DNA from: Nocardia cyriacigeorgica
GTDB taxonomy: Bacteria > Actinomycetota > Actinomycetes > Mycobacteriales > Mycobacteriaceae
Reading direction: 5' to 3'
Assembly: GCF_029868385.1 (NCBI RefSeq)
Contig: NZ_JARWNX010000064.1
Span: forward strand, 1-64,000
DNA length: 64,000 nt
A model generated the notes under the pieces. It was not told where the DNA came from and ran no database searches. It was given only the letters and a program-made list of their open reading frames with translations. Within the stretch, counting starts at the first letter, position 1. The number at the start of each line of letters is the position of its first letter. The position numbers were made by a program, and so were the translations under genes. This document shows, one piece after another, positions 33,996 to 42,044 of the stretch.

Positions 33996-36900
33996 CGCGC
34001 CAGCGCCCGTAGCTGTCTGGTCGCGACCGACAGGGCCGCCAGATCCCGGTCGCCCGATTCCGAGATTGCCCCGAGGATACGTTGCGTACGGTCGAGCCGG
34101 GCCGCGCTGCGGTGCTCCCACTCGCCGATGATGTCCTCGGCGGGTTCGGCCGGATCGCCATCGGCGAGTACGTCCTGGCAGAGGGCGCGGATCGTGGCGT
34201 ACAGCTCGTCGCGCAGTGCGACTCGCGCGAGCGCGTTCCATTTGGTGCCACGTTCCAGCCGCGATACCGCGACCAGCTGCGCCACCACACCGAGCCGTTC
34301 ACCGAGCAGGTAGTAGACCTCGGCGACCGATGCGGCCGGGCGGCCGGAGATCTCGGCGACCTCGACGATATCGAGTAGCGCGAACCGGTCCAGCAGCAAC
34401 GACACTCGCGCGGCCAGCTCCTCGGGTACGCCACGGTCGACCAACGCTGTGGTGCGCGCGTGCAGCGCGGCCGCGTCGCTACCGGACAGCCACCCCGCGA
34501 TATGCGGTGTCAATGCGGCGATCTGGGTGCGGAACCGCCGGATCTCGGCGCCGACGGCCAGCGGTTGCGGACGCTGGGTGAGCATCCATCGCGACGCGCG
34601 GTCGAGCAGACGGCGGCTGAGCACGATCAGCTCGTCGGTGAGTTCGGCGCTCAGCCCGCTACCCCGGATATCGCGCCACAGGGCTGGCAGGTCGAAAACC
34701 GCCGCGACGACGGCGAATGCGCGCACGGCGTCGGCGTTGCTGGCGCCGGACTCCTCGGTGAGCCGGTAGGCGTAGGTGATGCCGCCGTTGTCGACGACGT
34801 CGTTGGTCAATACCGTTGCCACGATCTCGCGGCGCAGCGGATGGTCGGCGATGACATCGCCGTATTCCGCGCGCAGTTGTCGCGGGAAATAGCGGGCGAG
34901 GTCGTCGGCGAATGCCGGGCTGTCGGGGAGGTCACCGGCCAGCAGATCGGCCTGTAGCCCGAGCTTGACGTGCGCGAGCAGGGTGGCCAGTTCGGGCGAG
35001 GTGAGCGCTGCGCCGCTGCGTCGCCGGGCGGTGATCTCCTTCTTGCTCGGCAGCACCTCCAAATCGCGGTCCAGGCCGGTGGTCGCCTCGAGGTGGTCGA
35101 TGAGCCTGCCGTGCACCGCGATCGACGCTGCCGCCCTGGCGCGGCTCGTACCCATGAGCTGGTTCTGGGACTTGTTGTCGGACAAGACGAGCCGCGACAC
35201 TTCGGAGGCCATCGCGGCCAGCAGGTCATTGCGTCCGGCGGTGTCGAGCCTGCCGGAGCCGACCAGCGCGTCGAGCAGGATCTTGATATTGACCTCGTGG
35301 TCGGAGCAGTCGACACCCGCCGAATTGTCCAGTGCGTCGGTATTGATCCGGCCGCCCGCCTGCGCGTATTCGATCCGGCCGCGCTGGGTGAAGCCGAGAT
35401 TGCCACCCTCGCCGACGATCCGGGCCCGCACCTCGGCGCCGTCGACCCGCACGGCGTCGTTGTTCTTGTCGCCGACATCGAGGTGGGTTTCGGTGGTCGC
35501 TTTGACGTAGGTGCCGATGCCGCCGTTCCACAGCAGATCGACCGGCGCCCGCAGGATCGCGCGCACCAGCTCGGGCGGCGTCATCCGTACGACCTCCTCC
35601 GGCAAGCCGAGCGCGGCGCGCACCTGCGCGCTGATCGGCACGGCCTTACTGCTGCGTTCCCAGACCCCGCCGCCCGCGCTGATCAGCTCGGGCGCGTAAT
35701 CCGCCCAGCTGGAGCGCGGTATCGCGAACAGACGGCTGCGTTCGGCGAAGGAAAGCGCCGGATCGGGGTTCGGATCGAGGAAGATGTGGCGGTGGTCGAA
35801 CGCTGCGACCAGCCGGATATGCCGGGAGGAGAGCATCCCGTTGCCGAAGACGTCGCCGCTCATATCGCCGATGCCGACCACGGTGAAATCCTCGGATCGT
35901 GGATCCACACCCACCTCACGGAAGTGCCGTTTCACGCTCTCCCACGCGCCACGCGCGGTGATACCGAGCGCCTTGTGGTCGTAGCCGACCGAGCCGCCGG
36001 AAGCGAAGGCGTCGCCGAGCCAGAATCCGTAGCGGGCCGCGACGTCGTTGGCGATATCGGAGAAGGTCGCGGTGCCCTTGTCGGCGGCAACCACCAGGTA
36101 GGTGTCATCGCCGTCGTGGCGGCGGACCCGTGGTGGCGCGATCGTCTCGCCGGTGGTCAGGTCCATATTGTCGGTGAGGTCGAGCAGGCCAGCGATGAAC
36201 GAGCGGTAGCACTGGATCCCCTCGGCCCGAACGGCTTCCCGATCGGCGGTGGGCGCGGGCGGCCGCTTCACCACGAAACCGCCCTTGGCACCCGCGGGGA
36301 CGATGACGGCGTTCTTCACCGCCTGCGCCTTCGCCAGGCCCAGTACCTCGGTGCGGAAATCCTCCTTACGATCCGACCAGCGCAGCCCACCGCGCGCGAC
36401 GGCACCGAACCGCATGTGCACACCCTCGACTCGCGGCGAGTACGCGTAGATCTCGAAGCGGGGCCGCGGGAACGGCAGCTCGGGAATCCGGCGCGGATCG
36501 AATTTGAAGGTCAGGCAGGTCCATTCATCGGGGTCCGGGTGCACATAGTGGTTGGTGCGCAAGGTCGCCCGGATGACGCTGAGGTATCCACGCAGAATGC
36601 GATCGGCGTCCAGGCCGGGCACGGCGGCGATGCCGTCTTCCAGTACTTCCAGCAGCGAATCGGCGGTCGAATCCGATGCGTCGGGGTCGAACCGGGCCTC
36701 GAACAGCTCCACCAGGCCACGGGTGATTCCCGGATGTTCGGCCAGCACGCTCGCGATATGGGCGCGGCTGTACGGGAATTCGCCCTGCCGCAGGTAGTTC
36801 GCGTAGGCGCGCAGCACGGTGACCTGCCGATGATCCAGTCCGGCGCGGGGCACCAGCTCGTTGAATCGGTCGGCCTCCGCTCGGCCGTGCCAGATGGCGG

Positions 36901-37387
36901 CGCAGGTGTCGGTGAAGCGGCGGGCGAAGTCGGTGACGTCCAGGTGGGCGGGCAGTACGCGCTCGGGGTAGCGCAGCGAGAACCGGTAGATCCGGCAGGC
37001 GAGCGCGCTGGTGTTGTCGATGACATACGGCCGCTCATCGAGCACCTCGACGCCGAGGCTTTGCAGGATCGGCAGCACCTCGCTCAGCGAGGCCGATCGG
37101 CCGCCGAGGTACAGGGTCAGCCGCCACTGGTCCGGGGCTGCGGCCATCCGTTCCAGCCGCAGATCGATGGTGTCGGGGCCCAGGCGCTCCAGTCGGCCGA
37201 TGTCGTTCGGTGCACTACCCGGATCGACGTCCTGCTTATAGCCTTCTGATATGGCCGACACATAGTGGTCGGCCAGGTTGCGAGCGATCGGGGTGGCGAG
37301 GAAGCGCGCATCCCAGTCGCCGCCGGACCGCTCGTGCCGCACCCCCGCATTCGAATCGCGTACCGGAGCCGTGGACGTTGCCTTCAT
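33992..37387 (-). CDS. gdh: NAD-specific glutamate dehydrogenase, compact large-type
   Basis: A 1131-residue member of the large NAD-GDH family, which deaminates glutamate to 2-oxoglutarate. The family region is clear: FGAVARGGLRWSDRKEDFRT, KNAVIVPAGAKGGFVVKRP, VVGIGDMSGDVFGNG, and VRARIVGEGGNLGFTQRGR. The M. tuberculosis enzyme has about 1620 residues; here the N-terminal ~450-500 residues of ACT-like regulatory region are mostly absent, so it fits the 115-kDa class. Position next to hutU and hutC suggests it disposes of the glutamate made from histidine. It shares a 136-bp divergent control region with hutU. Confidence 0.9.
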   Translation of the reverse strand: MKATSTAPVRDSNAGVRHERSGGDWDARFLATPIARNLADHYVSAISEGYKQDVDPGSAPNDIGRLERLGPDTIDLRLERMAAAPDQWRLTLYLGGRSASLSEVLPILQSLGVEVLDERPYVIDNTSALACRIYRFSLRYPERVLPAHLDVTDFARRFTDTCAAIWHGRAEADRFNELVPRAGLDHRQVTVLRAYANYLRQGEFPYSRAHIASVLAEHPGITRGLVELFEARFDPDASDSTADSLLEVLEDGIAAVPGLDADRILRGYLSVIRATLRTNHYVHPDPDEWTCLTFKFDPRRIPELPFPRPRFEIYAYSPRVEGVHMRFGAVARGGLRWSDRKEDFRTEVLGLAKAQAVKNAVIVPAGAKGGFVVKRPPAPTADREAVRAEGIQCYRSFIAGLLDLTDNMDLTTGETIAPPRVRRHDGDDTYLVVAADKGTATFSDIANDVAARYGFWLGDAFASGGSVGYDHKALGITARGAWESVKRHFREVGVDPRSEDFTVVGIGDMSGDVFGNGMLSSRHIRLVAAFDHRHIFLDPNPDPALSFAERSRLFAIPRSSWADYAPELISAGGGVWERSSKAVPISAQVRAALGLPEEVVRMTPPELVRAILRAPVDLLWNGGIGTYVKATTETHLDVGDKNNDAVRVDGAEVRARIVGEGGNLGFTQRGRIEYAQAGGRINTDALDNSAGVDCSDHEVNIKILLDALVGSGRLDTAGRNDLLAAMASEVSRLVLSDNKSQNQLMGTSRARAAASIAVHGRLIDHLEATTGLDRDLEVLPSKKEITARRRSGAALTSPELATLLAHVKLGLQADLLAGDLPDSPAFADDLARYFPRQLRAEYGDVIADHPLRREIVATVLTNDVVDNGGITYAYRLTEESGASNADAVRAFAVVAAVFDLPALWRDIRGSGLSAELTDELIVLSRRLLDRASRWMLTQRPQPLAVGAEIRRFRTQIAALTPHIAGWLSGSDAAALHARTTALVDRGVPEELAARVSLLLDRFALLDIVEVAEISGRPAASVAEVYYLLGERLGVVAQLVAVSRLERGTKWNALARVALRDELYATIRALCQDVLADGDPAEPAEDIIGEWEHRSAARLDRTQRILGAISESGDRDLAALSVATRQLRALAR

Positions 37388-37445
37388 GTCACTACCTTCC
37401 GAGCGGAAAAGCCATCGCTTCCACCGAGGACGCTTGACAGGTGGT

Positions 37446-37457
37446 TGTATATACAGG
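37446..37457. promoter_or_regulatory. Probable HutC operator between gdh and hutU
   Basis: TGTATATACAGG contains the perfect palindrome TGTATATACA (37446-37455). It differs by one base from the two TGTCTATACAGG sites at 48039 and 48132. It sits roughly midway between the gdh and hutU starts. Confidence 0.75.
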
Positions 37458-37523
37458 ACTATACACGTAAATCCTGATTTTCAGTGACCGGGCACACATT
37501 CGTCATTCCGAGGAGAGAACCCC

Positions 37524-39203
37524 ATGACCGACGCCTCCACCGCGCCGCAATCCGGCCCGCGCCCCGTCGCCGCCGACCATGGCAGCCAGCTCAGCACACG
37601 GGGCTGGCAGCAAGAGGGCGCGCTGCGGATGCTGATGAACAATCTCGACCCCGAGGTCGCCGAACGCCCCGACGACCTCGTCGTCTACGGCGGCACCGGC
37701 CGCGCCGTCCGCAGCTGGGAGGCATTCGACGCGATCGTGCGCACGCTGAAGACGCTGGAATCCGACGAGACGCTGCTGGTGCAGTCCGGTAAGCCGGTCG
37801 GCGTGTTCCGCACCAACGAGTGGGCGCCGCGCGTGCTGCTGGCCAACTCCAACCTGGTCGGCGACTGGGCCAACTGGGAAGAGTTCCGCAAGCTCGAACA
37901 GCTCGGCCTGATCATGTACGGCCAGATGACTGCCGGTTCCTGGATCTACATCGGCAGCCAGGGCATCCTCCAGGGCACCTACGAAACCTTCGGCGCTGTG
38001 GCCCGCAAACGTTTCGGCGGCACGCTGGCCGGCACCATCACCCTCACCGCGGGCATGGGCGGCATGGGCGGCGCGCAGCCGCTGGCCGTCACCATGAACG
38101 ACGGCGTCGCGATCTGCGTCGACTGCGATCCGGCCCGTATCGACCGCCGCATCGACCACGGCTACCTCGACACCAAGGTCGACACCGTGCAGGAAGCGCT
38201 CGACCTCGCCACCAAGATGCGCGATGAGCGGCGACCGCTGTCCATCGGCCTGGTCGGCAATGCCGCCGAAATCTTCCCGCAGCTGCTCGAGATGGACGCG
38301 CCCATCGATATCGTCACCGACCAGACCTCGGCCCACGATCCGCTGTCCTATCTGCCCATCGGCGTCGCGCTCGAGGACTGGCACACACTCGCCGACAAGG
38401 ATCCGGGCTGGTTCACCACCGAAGCCCAGTCCTCGATGGCCAAGCACGTCGAAGCCATGGTCGGTTTCATGGACAAGGGCGCGGAGGTCTTCGACTACGG
38501 CAACTCCATCCGCGACGAGGCCCGCAAGGGCGGCTACGGCCGCGCCTTCGAATTCCCCGGATTCGTGCCCGCCTACATCCGCCCGCTGTTCGAAGAGGGG
38601 CTCGGCCCGTTCCGCTGGGCCGCGCTCTCCGGCGACCCGAAGGACATCGCCGCCACCGATAAGGCGATCCTCGAGCTGTTCCCGGAAAACGAGCACCTCA
38701 AGCGCTGGATCACCATGGCGGGCGAAAAGGTGCAGTTCGAGGGCCTGCCCGCGCGCATCTGCTGGCTCGGCTACGGCGAACGCCACCGCGCGGGCCTGAA
38801 GTTCAACGAAATGGTCGCTTCCGGTGAGCTTTCCGCCCCTGTCGCCATCGGCCGCGACCACCTCGACTCCGGTTCAGTGGCGTCTCCGTACCGCGAAACC
38901 GAAGCCATGGCAGACGGTTCCGACGCCATCGCCGACTGGCCGCTGCTGAACGCCCTGCTCAACACGGCGTCCGGCGCGTCGTGGGTGTCCATCCACCACG
39001 GTGGTGGCGTCGGGATGGGCCGTTCCATCCACGCCGGTCAGGTGTGCATCGCCGATGGCACCGAGCTCGCGGCGCAGAAGTTGGAGCGGGTGCTGACCAA
39101 CGATCCCGGCATGGGTGTGATCCGGCACGTCGACGCCGGCTACGAGCACGCCGCCGAGATCGCGCGGGAGCGCGGAGTCCGGATTCCGATGCAGGAGAGC
39201 TGA
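37524..39203 (+). CDS. hutU: Urocanate hydratase
   Basis: A 559-residue enzyme that converts urocanate to 4-imidazolone-5-propionate using tightly bound NAD+. Conserved stretches include MYGQMTAGSWIYIGSQGILQ, the nucleotide-binding TAGMGGMGGAQPLAVTMN, the conserved Cys in LPARICWLGYGER, and the C-terminal SIHHGGGVGMGRSIHAGQV. Length and motifs match the family. The ATG at 37524 has GAGGAGAG upstream. It is divergent from gdh-hutC. Confidence 0.96.
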   Translation: MTDASTAPQSGPRPVAADHGSQLSTRGWQQEGALRMLMNNLDPEVAERPDDLVVYGGTGRAVRSWEAFDAIVRTLKTLESDETLLVQSGKPVGVFRTNEWAPRVLLANSNLVGDWANWEEFRKLEQLGLIMYGQMTAGSWIYIGSQGILQGTYETFGAVARKRFGGTLAGTITLTAGMGGMGGAQPLAVTMNDGVAICVDCDPARIDRRIDHGYLDTKVDTVQEALDLATKMRDERRPLSIGLVGNAAEIFPQLLEMDAPIDIVTDQTSAHDPLSYLPIGVALEDWHTLADKDPGWFTTEAQSSMAKHVEAMVGFMDKGAEVFDYGNSIRDEARKGGYGRAFEFPGFVPAYIRPLFEEGLGPFRWAALSGDPKDIAATDKAILELFPENEHLKRWITMAGEKVQFEGLPARICWLGYGERHRAGLKFNEMVASGELSAPVAIGRDHLDSGSVASPYRETEAMADGSDAIADWPLLNALLNTASGASWVSIHHGGGVGMGRSIHAGQVCIADGTELAAQKLERVLTNDPGMGVIRHVDAGYEHAAEIARERGVRIPMQES

Positions 39204-39249
39204 TCTGAACGGTGCGGCGGCCAACTGCCGGCGCGCCGACGATTGCGAT

Positions 39250-39284
39250 GACCTCGGAGCTGCGTGAGGGGCAGCTCCGAGGTC
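39250..39284. terminator. Terminator of hutU
   Basis: Perfect 14-bp stem GACCTCGGAGCTGC / GCAGCTCCGAGGTC around GTGAGGG, extended by further pairs with one mismatch. Confidence 0.85.
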
Positions 39285-39391
39285 GTCGTGCGTTCGGTCT
39301 CAGCGACGTTGCTTGCGACGGCGAGAGTACTGCCGCGTAGCGAAAGGGACTGCCTCGCTCGTAATTTGCCCGATCGGACAGAATCCCGAGC

Positions 39392-40090
39392 GTGACCGAC
39401 GAGAACGACCTGTTCGATGGGGTTCCCCTTGCCGAGGCTGCGCTCGCCGGCCAGAACCTGGACCTACTGTCTTCCAGCGAACGTGACGCAATCCAGTCAT
39501 ACGCTCTGAACGGGTTCGAGCGGATCAATAGAGCTCTCTGGGAGCAAATCCCGATGACGCCCACCCTTGCCCAGCTCATCGACACCATCAGATCGGCTCT
39601 GATGAAATACCCACTCCCGGCGATGGTTCGCGTCACTCGTGAAACAGGGGCGCATATTTTCGGCATCGCCGACGATGATTCGGCACGCGCACTGATCTAT
39701 CGGGAGTTCACACATCGTGGCTTCTTGTCTGCGAGCGGAGCGGCGAACCCTCCTCGATCACGTCGCCATGTCGACCCTGTGATCCTTGACCTGCTTGTCC
39801 CTGCGGGCACCCCGGCCTTACGGCTGGGGGAGCTGGCGGAGATCCCTGACGAACGTGAGGTCCTGGTCATCGACGCGCGCACCTACTTCGTGGTTGGTGT
39901 CGGCTGGGAGCATGTGGCGTATTCAGGCGATTGTTGTGGAGGGCTAGCGATGAGTGCATTGACGCGGGAAACGTTGCAGGCCGTCGAGGTGAAACTGTCC
40001 CCGAAGCAGGTCGAGGCACGGCGCCGCCAAGCCGAGAAGCTCCTCGGCAAGAAGCTCCCACCCCGCGAGACCACCTCGCGCGGAAAGTAG
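39392..40090 (+). CDS. Predicted ADP-ribosyltransferase, exoenzyme/VIP2-like fold
   Basis: A 232-residue protein with the signatures of arginine-type ADP-ribosyltransferases in the right order and spacing. An N-terminal helical lead (LSSSERDAIQSYALNGFERI) precedes the first Arg (Arg83 in VRVTRETG), then the STS-like segment GFLSAS (Ser113, Ser115), a strand ending LLVPAGTPALRLGE, and the ExE motif EREVLV (Glu154, Glu156). It has no signal peptide or delivery domain, so it would act inside the cell unless carried by another system. The Arg/Lys-rich tail (VEARRRQAEKLLGKKLPPRE) could bind nucleic acid. I recognise no adjacent immunity gene with confidence. It lies at the left edge of the accessory island. 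Confidence 0.7.
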   Translation: MTDENDLFDGVPLAEAALAGQNLDLLSSSERDAIQSYALNGFERINRALWEQIPMTPTLAQLIDTIRSALMKYPLPAMVRVTRETGAHIFGIADDDSARALIYREFTHRGFLSASGAANPPRSRRHVDPVILDLLVPAGTPALRLGELAEIPDEREVLVIDARTYFVVGVGWEHVAYSGDCCGGLAMSALTRETLQAVEVKLSPKQVEARRRQAEKLLGKKLPPRETTSRGK

Positions 40091-40259
40091 GAACCGCCGT
40101 TTTGGTGCCAGGCGCAGGTGCACCCCTGGAACCGCGTAGAAGCGCGTCACGGAAGGTGACCCGCCGGCGAGGGCGACGCGTCGGGCCAGCGGCATTTCAC
40201 ACCCGACACACCCATGCCAGCCGCTGACCACCTGCGGCAGCCTGAGGCCACCCGCCTGG

Positions 40260-40730
40260 TCAGTTGCGCTGGGCACCCTCGGGCCAGACGATCTCGACGG
40301 GAATGCCTGCATTGCGGGCGAGGTCTACGACGGTTCCGGTGCCACCGCGTTCGCTGACCTGCCCGTCCCACACTGCTATCAGCCGATCGGCTCCGAGTAT
40401 CAGTTGGGCGTTGGCGGCTTCGTAGGCGTCGCGGCCTGCGTCATCGAAGTCCATGGCGTGGACGGACGCGGCACTGGCCAGCAGGCGGTCGAACAACTCG
40501 GCATGGTCAGGCTTCACCTTGCGCTCCCGATAGTTGCGCGAAGGCAACACCACCTCGAGCTGCCCGCCACAATCCAACACCGCCTGCGCGAACACCGAGT
40601 CCGCACCCCGGGCGACGCAGCTCACGCCGACCAAGTTCTCGTGCCCGTTCAACTCCTGCACGATCCGGTCGTAGACCAGCTTCGCCGTGTTCAAGGTGAT
40701 GTTCATGTGGCCGGTGACAGCGATGCGCAA
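40260..40730 (-). CDS. SLOG-fold nucleotide-binding protein
   Basis: A 156-residue Rossmann-like protein of the SLOG superfamily: the N-terminal glycine loop RIAVTGHMNIT, VSCVARGADSVFAQAVL, LEVVLPSRNYRERK, and the C-terminal GADRLIAVWDG with GGTGTVVDLARNAGIPV. SLOG proteins are proposed sensors or processors of small nucleotides, some derived from NAD. The start is placed at TTG 40730, which gives the usual MRIAVTGH opening and has GGAAGGAA upstream. It converges on the ADP-ribosyltransferase. A functional link through NAD metabolites is attractive but only inferred. Confidence 0.75.
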   Translation of the reverse strand: MRIAVTGHMNITLNTAKLVYDRIVQELNGHENLVGVSCVARGADSVFAQAVLDCGGQLEVVLPSRNYRERKVKPDHAELFDRLLASAASVHAMDFDDAGRDAYEAANAQLILGADRLIAVWDGQVSERGGTGTVVDLARNAGIPVEIVWPEGAQRN

Positions 40731-40803
40731 CAGCGTTCCTTCCCGTATCGACAAACCGGATGACACATCGCCAACCAGTAGAACAGCTGCTTCGCAGCTG
40801 ACA

Positions 40804-40863
40804 CGCGAGTGGCACATGACGCGGGCGCTTCTCGGCGTTTCCCACCGCAATGTGCCACTCGCG
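40804..40863. repeat. Intergenic hairpin, GAGTGGCAC-type
   Basis: Perfect 14-bp inverted repeat CGCGAGTGGCACAT (40804-40817) and ATGTGCCACTCGCG (40850-40863) with a 32-base loop, between the DUF5753 remnant and the SLOG gene. It is one of several hairpins in the window sharing the GAGTGGCAC end. Confidence 0.7.
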
Positions 40864-40928
40864 CCGACGCTACTGTTGTCGGCGGCTATCGGGCGCTATC
40901 GATCACCGGGTCCCATTGTTGCTGAGCG

Positions 40929-41600
40929 CTATCGGTCGAGTTCGTCGAGAACTGACACGATCAGCTGCCTGGCTTCGCGACCGTAGAGAGCGGACCGCTT
41001 CAACTCCTCGAACATGCGGGCGTAGAGGTTGATCTCGGCGGGCTGCGTTACCTGGATGCTCGCGGACGGAGTTTCGAGAGCGACCAGGTCGTCGTCGAAG
41101 ATCCAGAACCCGGTGCTGCCCACTCCGCCGCGTTCGCGCATCAGCGGGATGATGCCGAGGGAGACCTGCGGCAAGGCCATTACTTCCAGTAGGCGGCCGA
41201 ACTGCCCGGCCTGCACCTCGGCGGATCCGAACCAGGTGCGCAGCGCCTGCTCTTCGAGGACAACGACGAACCGGCGGCCGCCGCGCTGCACGATCTGCTG
41301 ACGCTCCATCCGGATCGATACGGCCTCATCGATGTCATTCGGGGTATTCAGGAACCGGACCCAGAACTCGAGCATTGCCCGTGCGTAGTCCGCAGTCTGG
41401 AACATCCCGGGAATCACATTGTGCTCGTAGATGCGGAAGACCTTGGTGGCCCGGTATCGCTGCGGTGTATGTGCACCGAGAACTCGCTTCATCCCGGCCC
41501 GGGACTCGCGCCGGTGCTCCACATAGGCGGAGTCGACTGCCGACAATGTAGCCAGGAGATCGGGCTCTTCACCTGCGGCTCCGGTGTCAGCGACGCGCAA
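40929..41600 (-). pseudogene. DUF5753 regulator lacking its helix-turn-helix domain
   Basis: 223 codons of an XRE/DUF5753 regulator. The DUF5753 sensor part is complete (VFRIYEHNVIPGMFQTADYARAML, RMERQQIV, FVVVLEEQALRTWFG, GIIPLMRERG, INLYARMFEELKRSALYG), but the roughly 70-residue N-terminal DNA-binding domain is missing. The sequence before codon 1 cannot supply it. The TTG start and its leader are nearly identical to the start of the SLOG gene, which suggests a recombination scar. It could be translated as a sensor-only protein, perhaps a decoy, but a remnant is more likely. Confidence 0.65.
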
Positions 41601-41720
41601 CAGCGTTACCTCTTCAAATGATGGGCGGGACCGGGCTCGACGCGGCCAGCATGCCGCAGCGCGGATCTCCTGTCACGTGCCGGCCCGAATGAGTCGGCCG
41701 GGGGGCATCCGCTTACTACA

Positions 41721-42041
41721 GTGGGGCTGGTGTTTGCACTCGTTGTGAAGTTCGAGCTTCAGGATTCGGCGAAGGCCGCCGCTTTCGACCAGCTCGTCGC
41801 GGAGACCGTGCGGGATATCGCTGAGCACGAGCCGGGGACGCTGGTCTACGCCACGCATCTCGTCGAGGGTGAGCCGCTCGCCCGGGTCTTTTACGAGGTG
41901 TACCGCGACCGGGCGGCGTTCGACGAGCATGAGCGGCAGCCACATACACGGCGGTTCCTCGAAAGACGCGGTGAGTTCGTCGCCGATTTCCGGGTGGAGT
42001 TCCTGACTCCGGGAGTTGCGAAGGGCATTGCTGGTGCTTGA
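41721..42041 (+). CDS. ABM-fold protein, putative quinol monooxygenase
   Basis: A 106-residue antibiotic-biosynthesis-monooxygenase fold protein: LVVKFELQDSAKAAAFDQLV, DIAEHEPGTLVYATHL, RVFYEVYRDRAAFDEHE and FLERRGEFVADFRVEFL. The pattern EPGTLVY and the final RVEFL are family marks. It starts with GTG at 41721 or at 41730. It converges on the XRE regulator with only 3 bp between stops. Substrate unknown. Confidence 0.8.
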   Translation: MGLVFALVVKFELQDSAKAAAFDQLVAETVRDIAEHEPGTLVYATHLVEGEPLARVFYEVYRDRAAFDEHERQPHTRRFLERRGEFVADFRVEFLTPGVAKGIAGA

Positions 42042-42044
42042 GGG

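Noticed and set aside
34970..37249. 759-codon open frame opposite gdh
   Set aside because: Antisense shadow of a clearly conserved dehydrogenase; no domain, no ribosome-binding site.
40870..40940. Short direct repeats of GCGCTATCG
   Set aside because: Two or three copies of nine bases near the end of the DUF5753 remnant; too short and partly coding, with no clear role.
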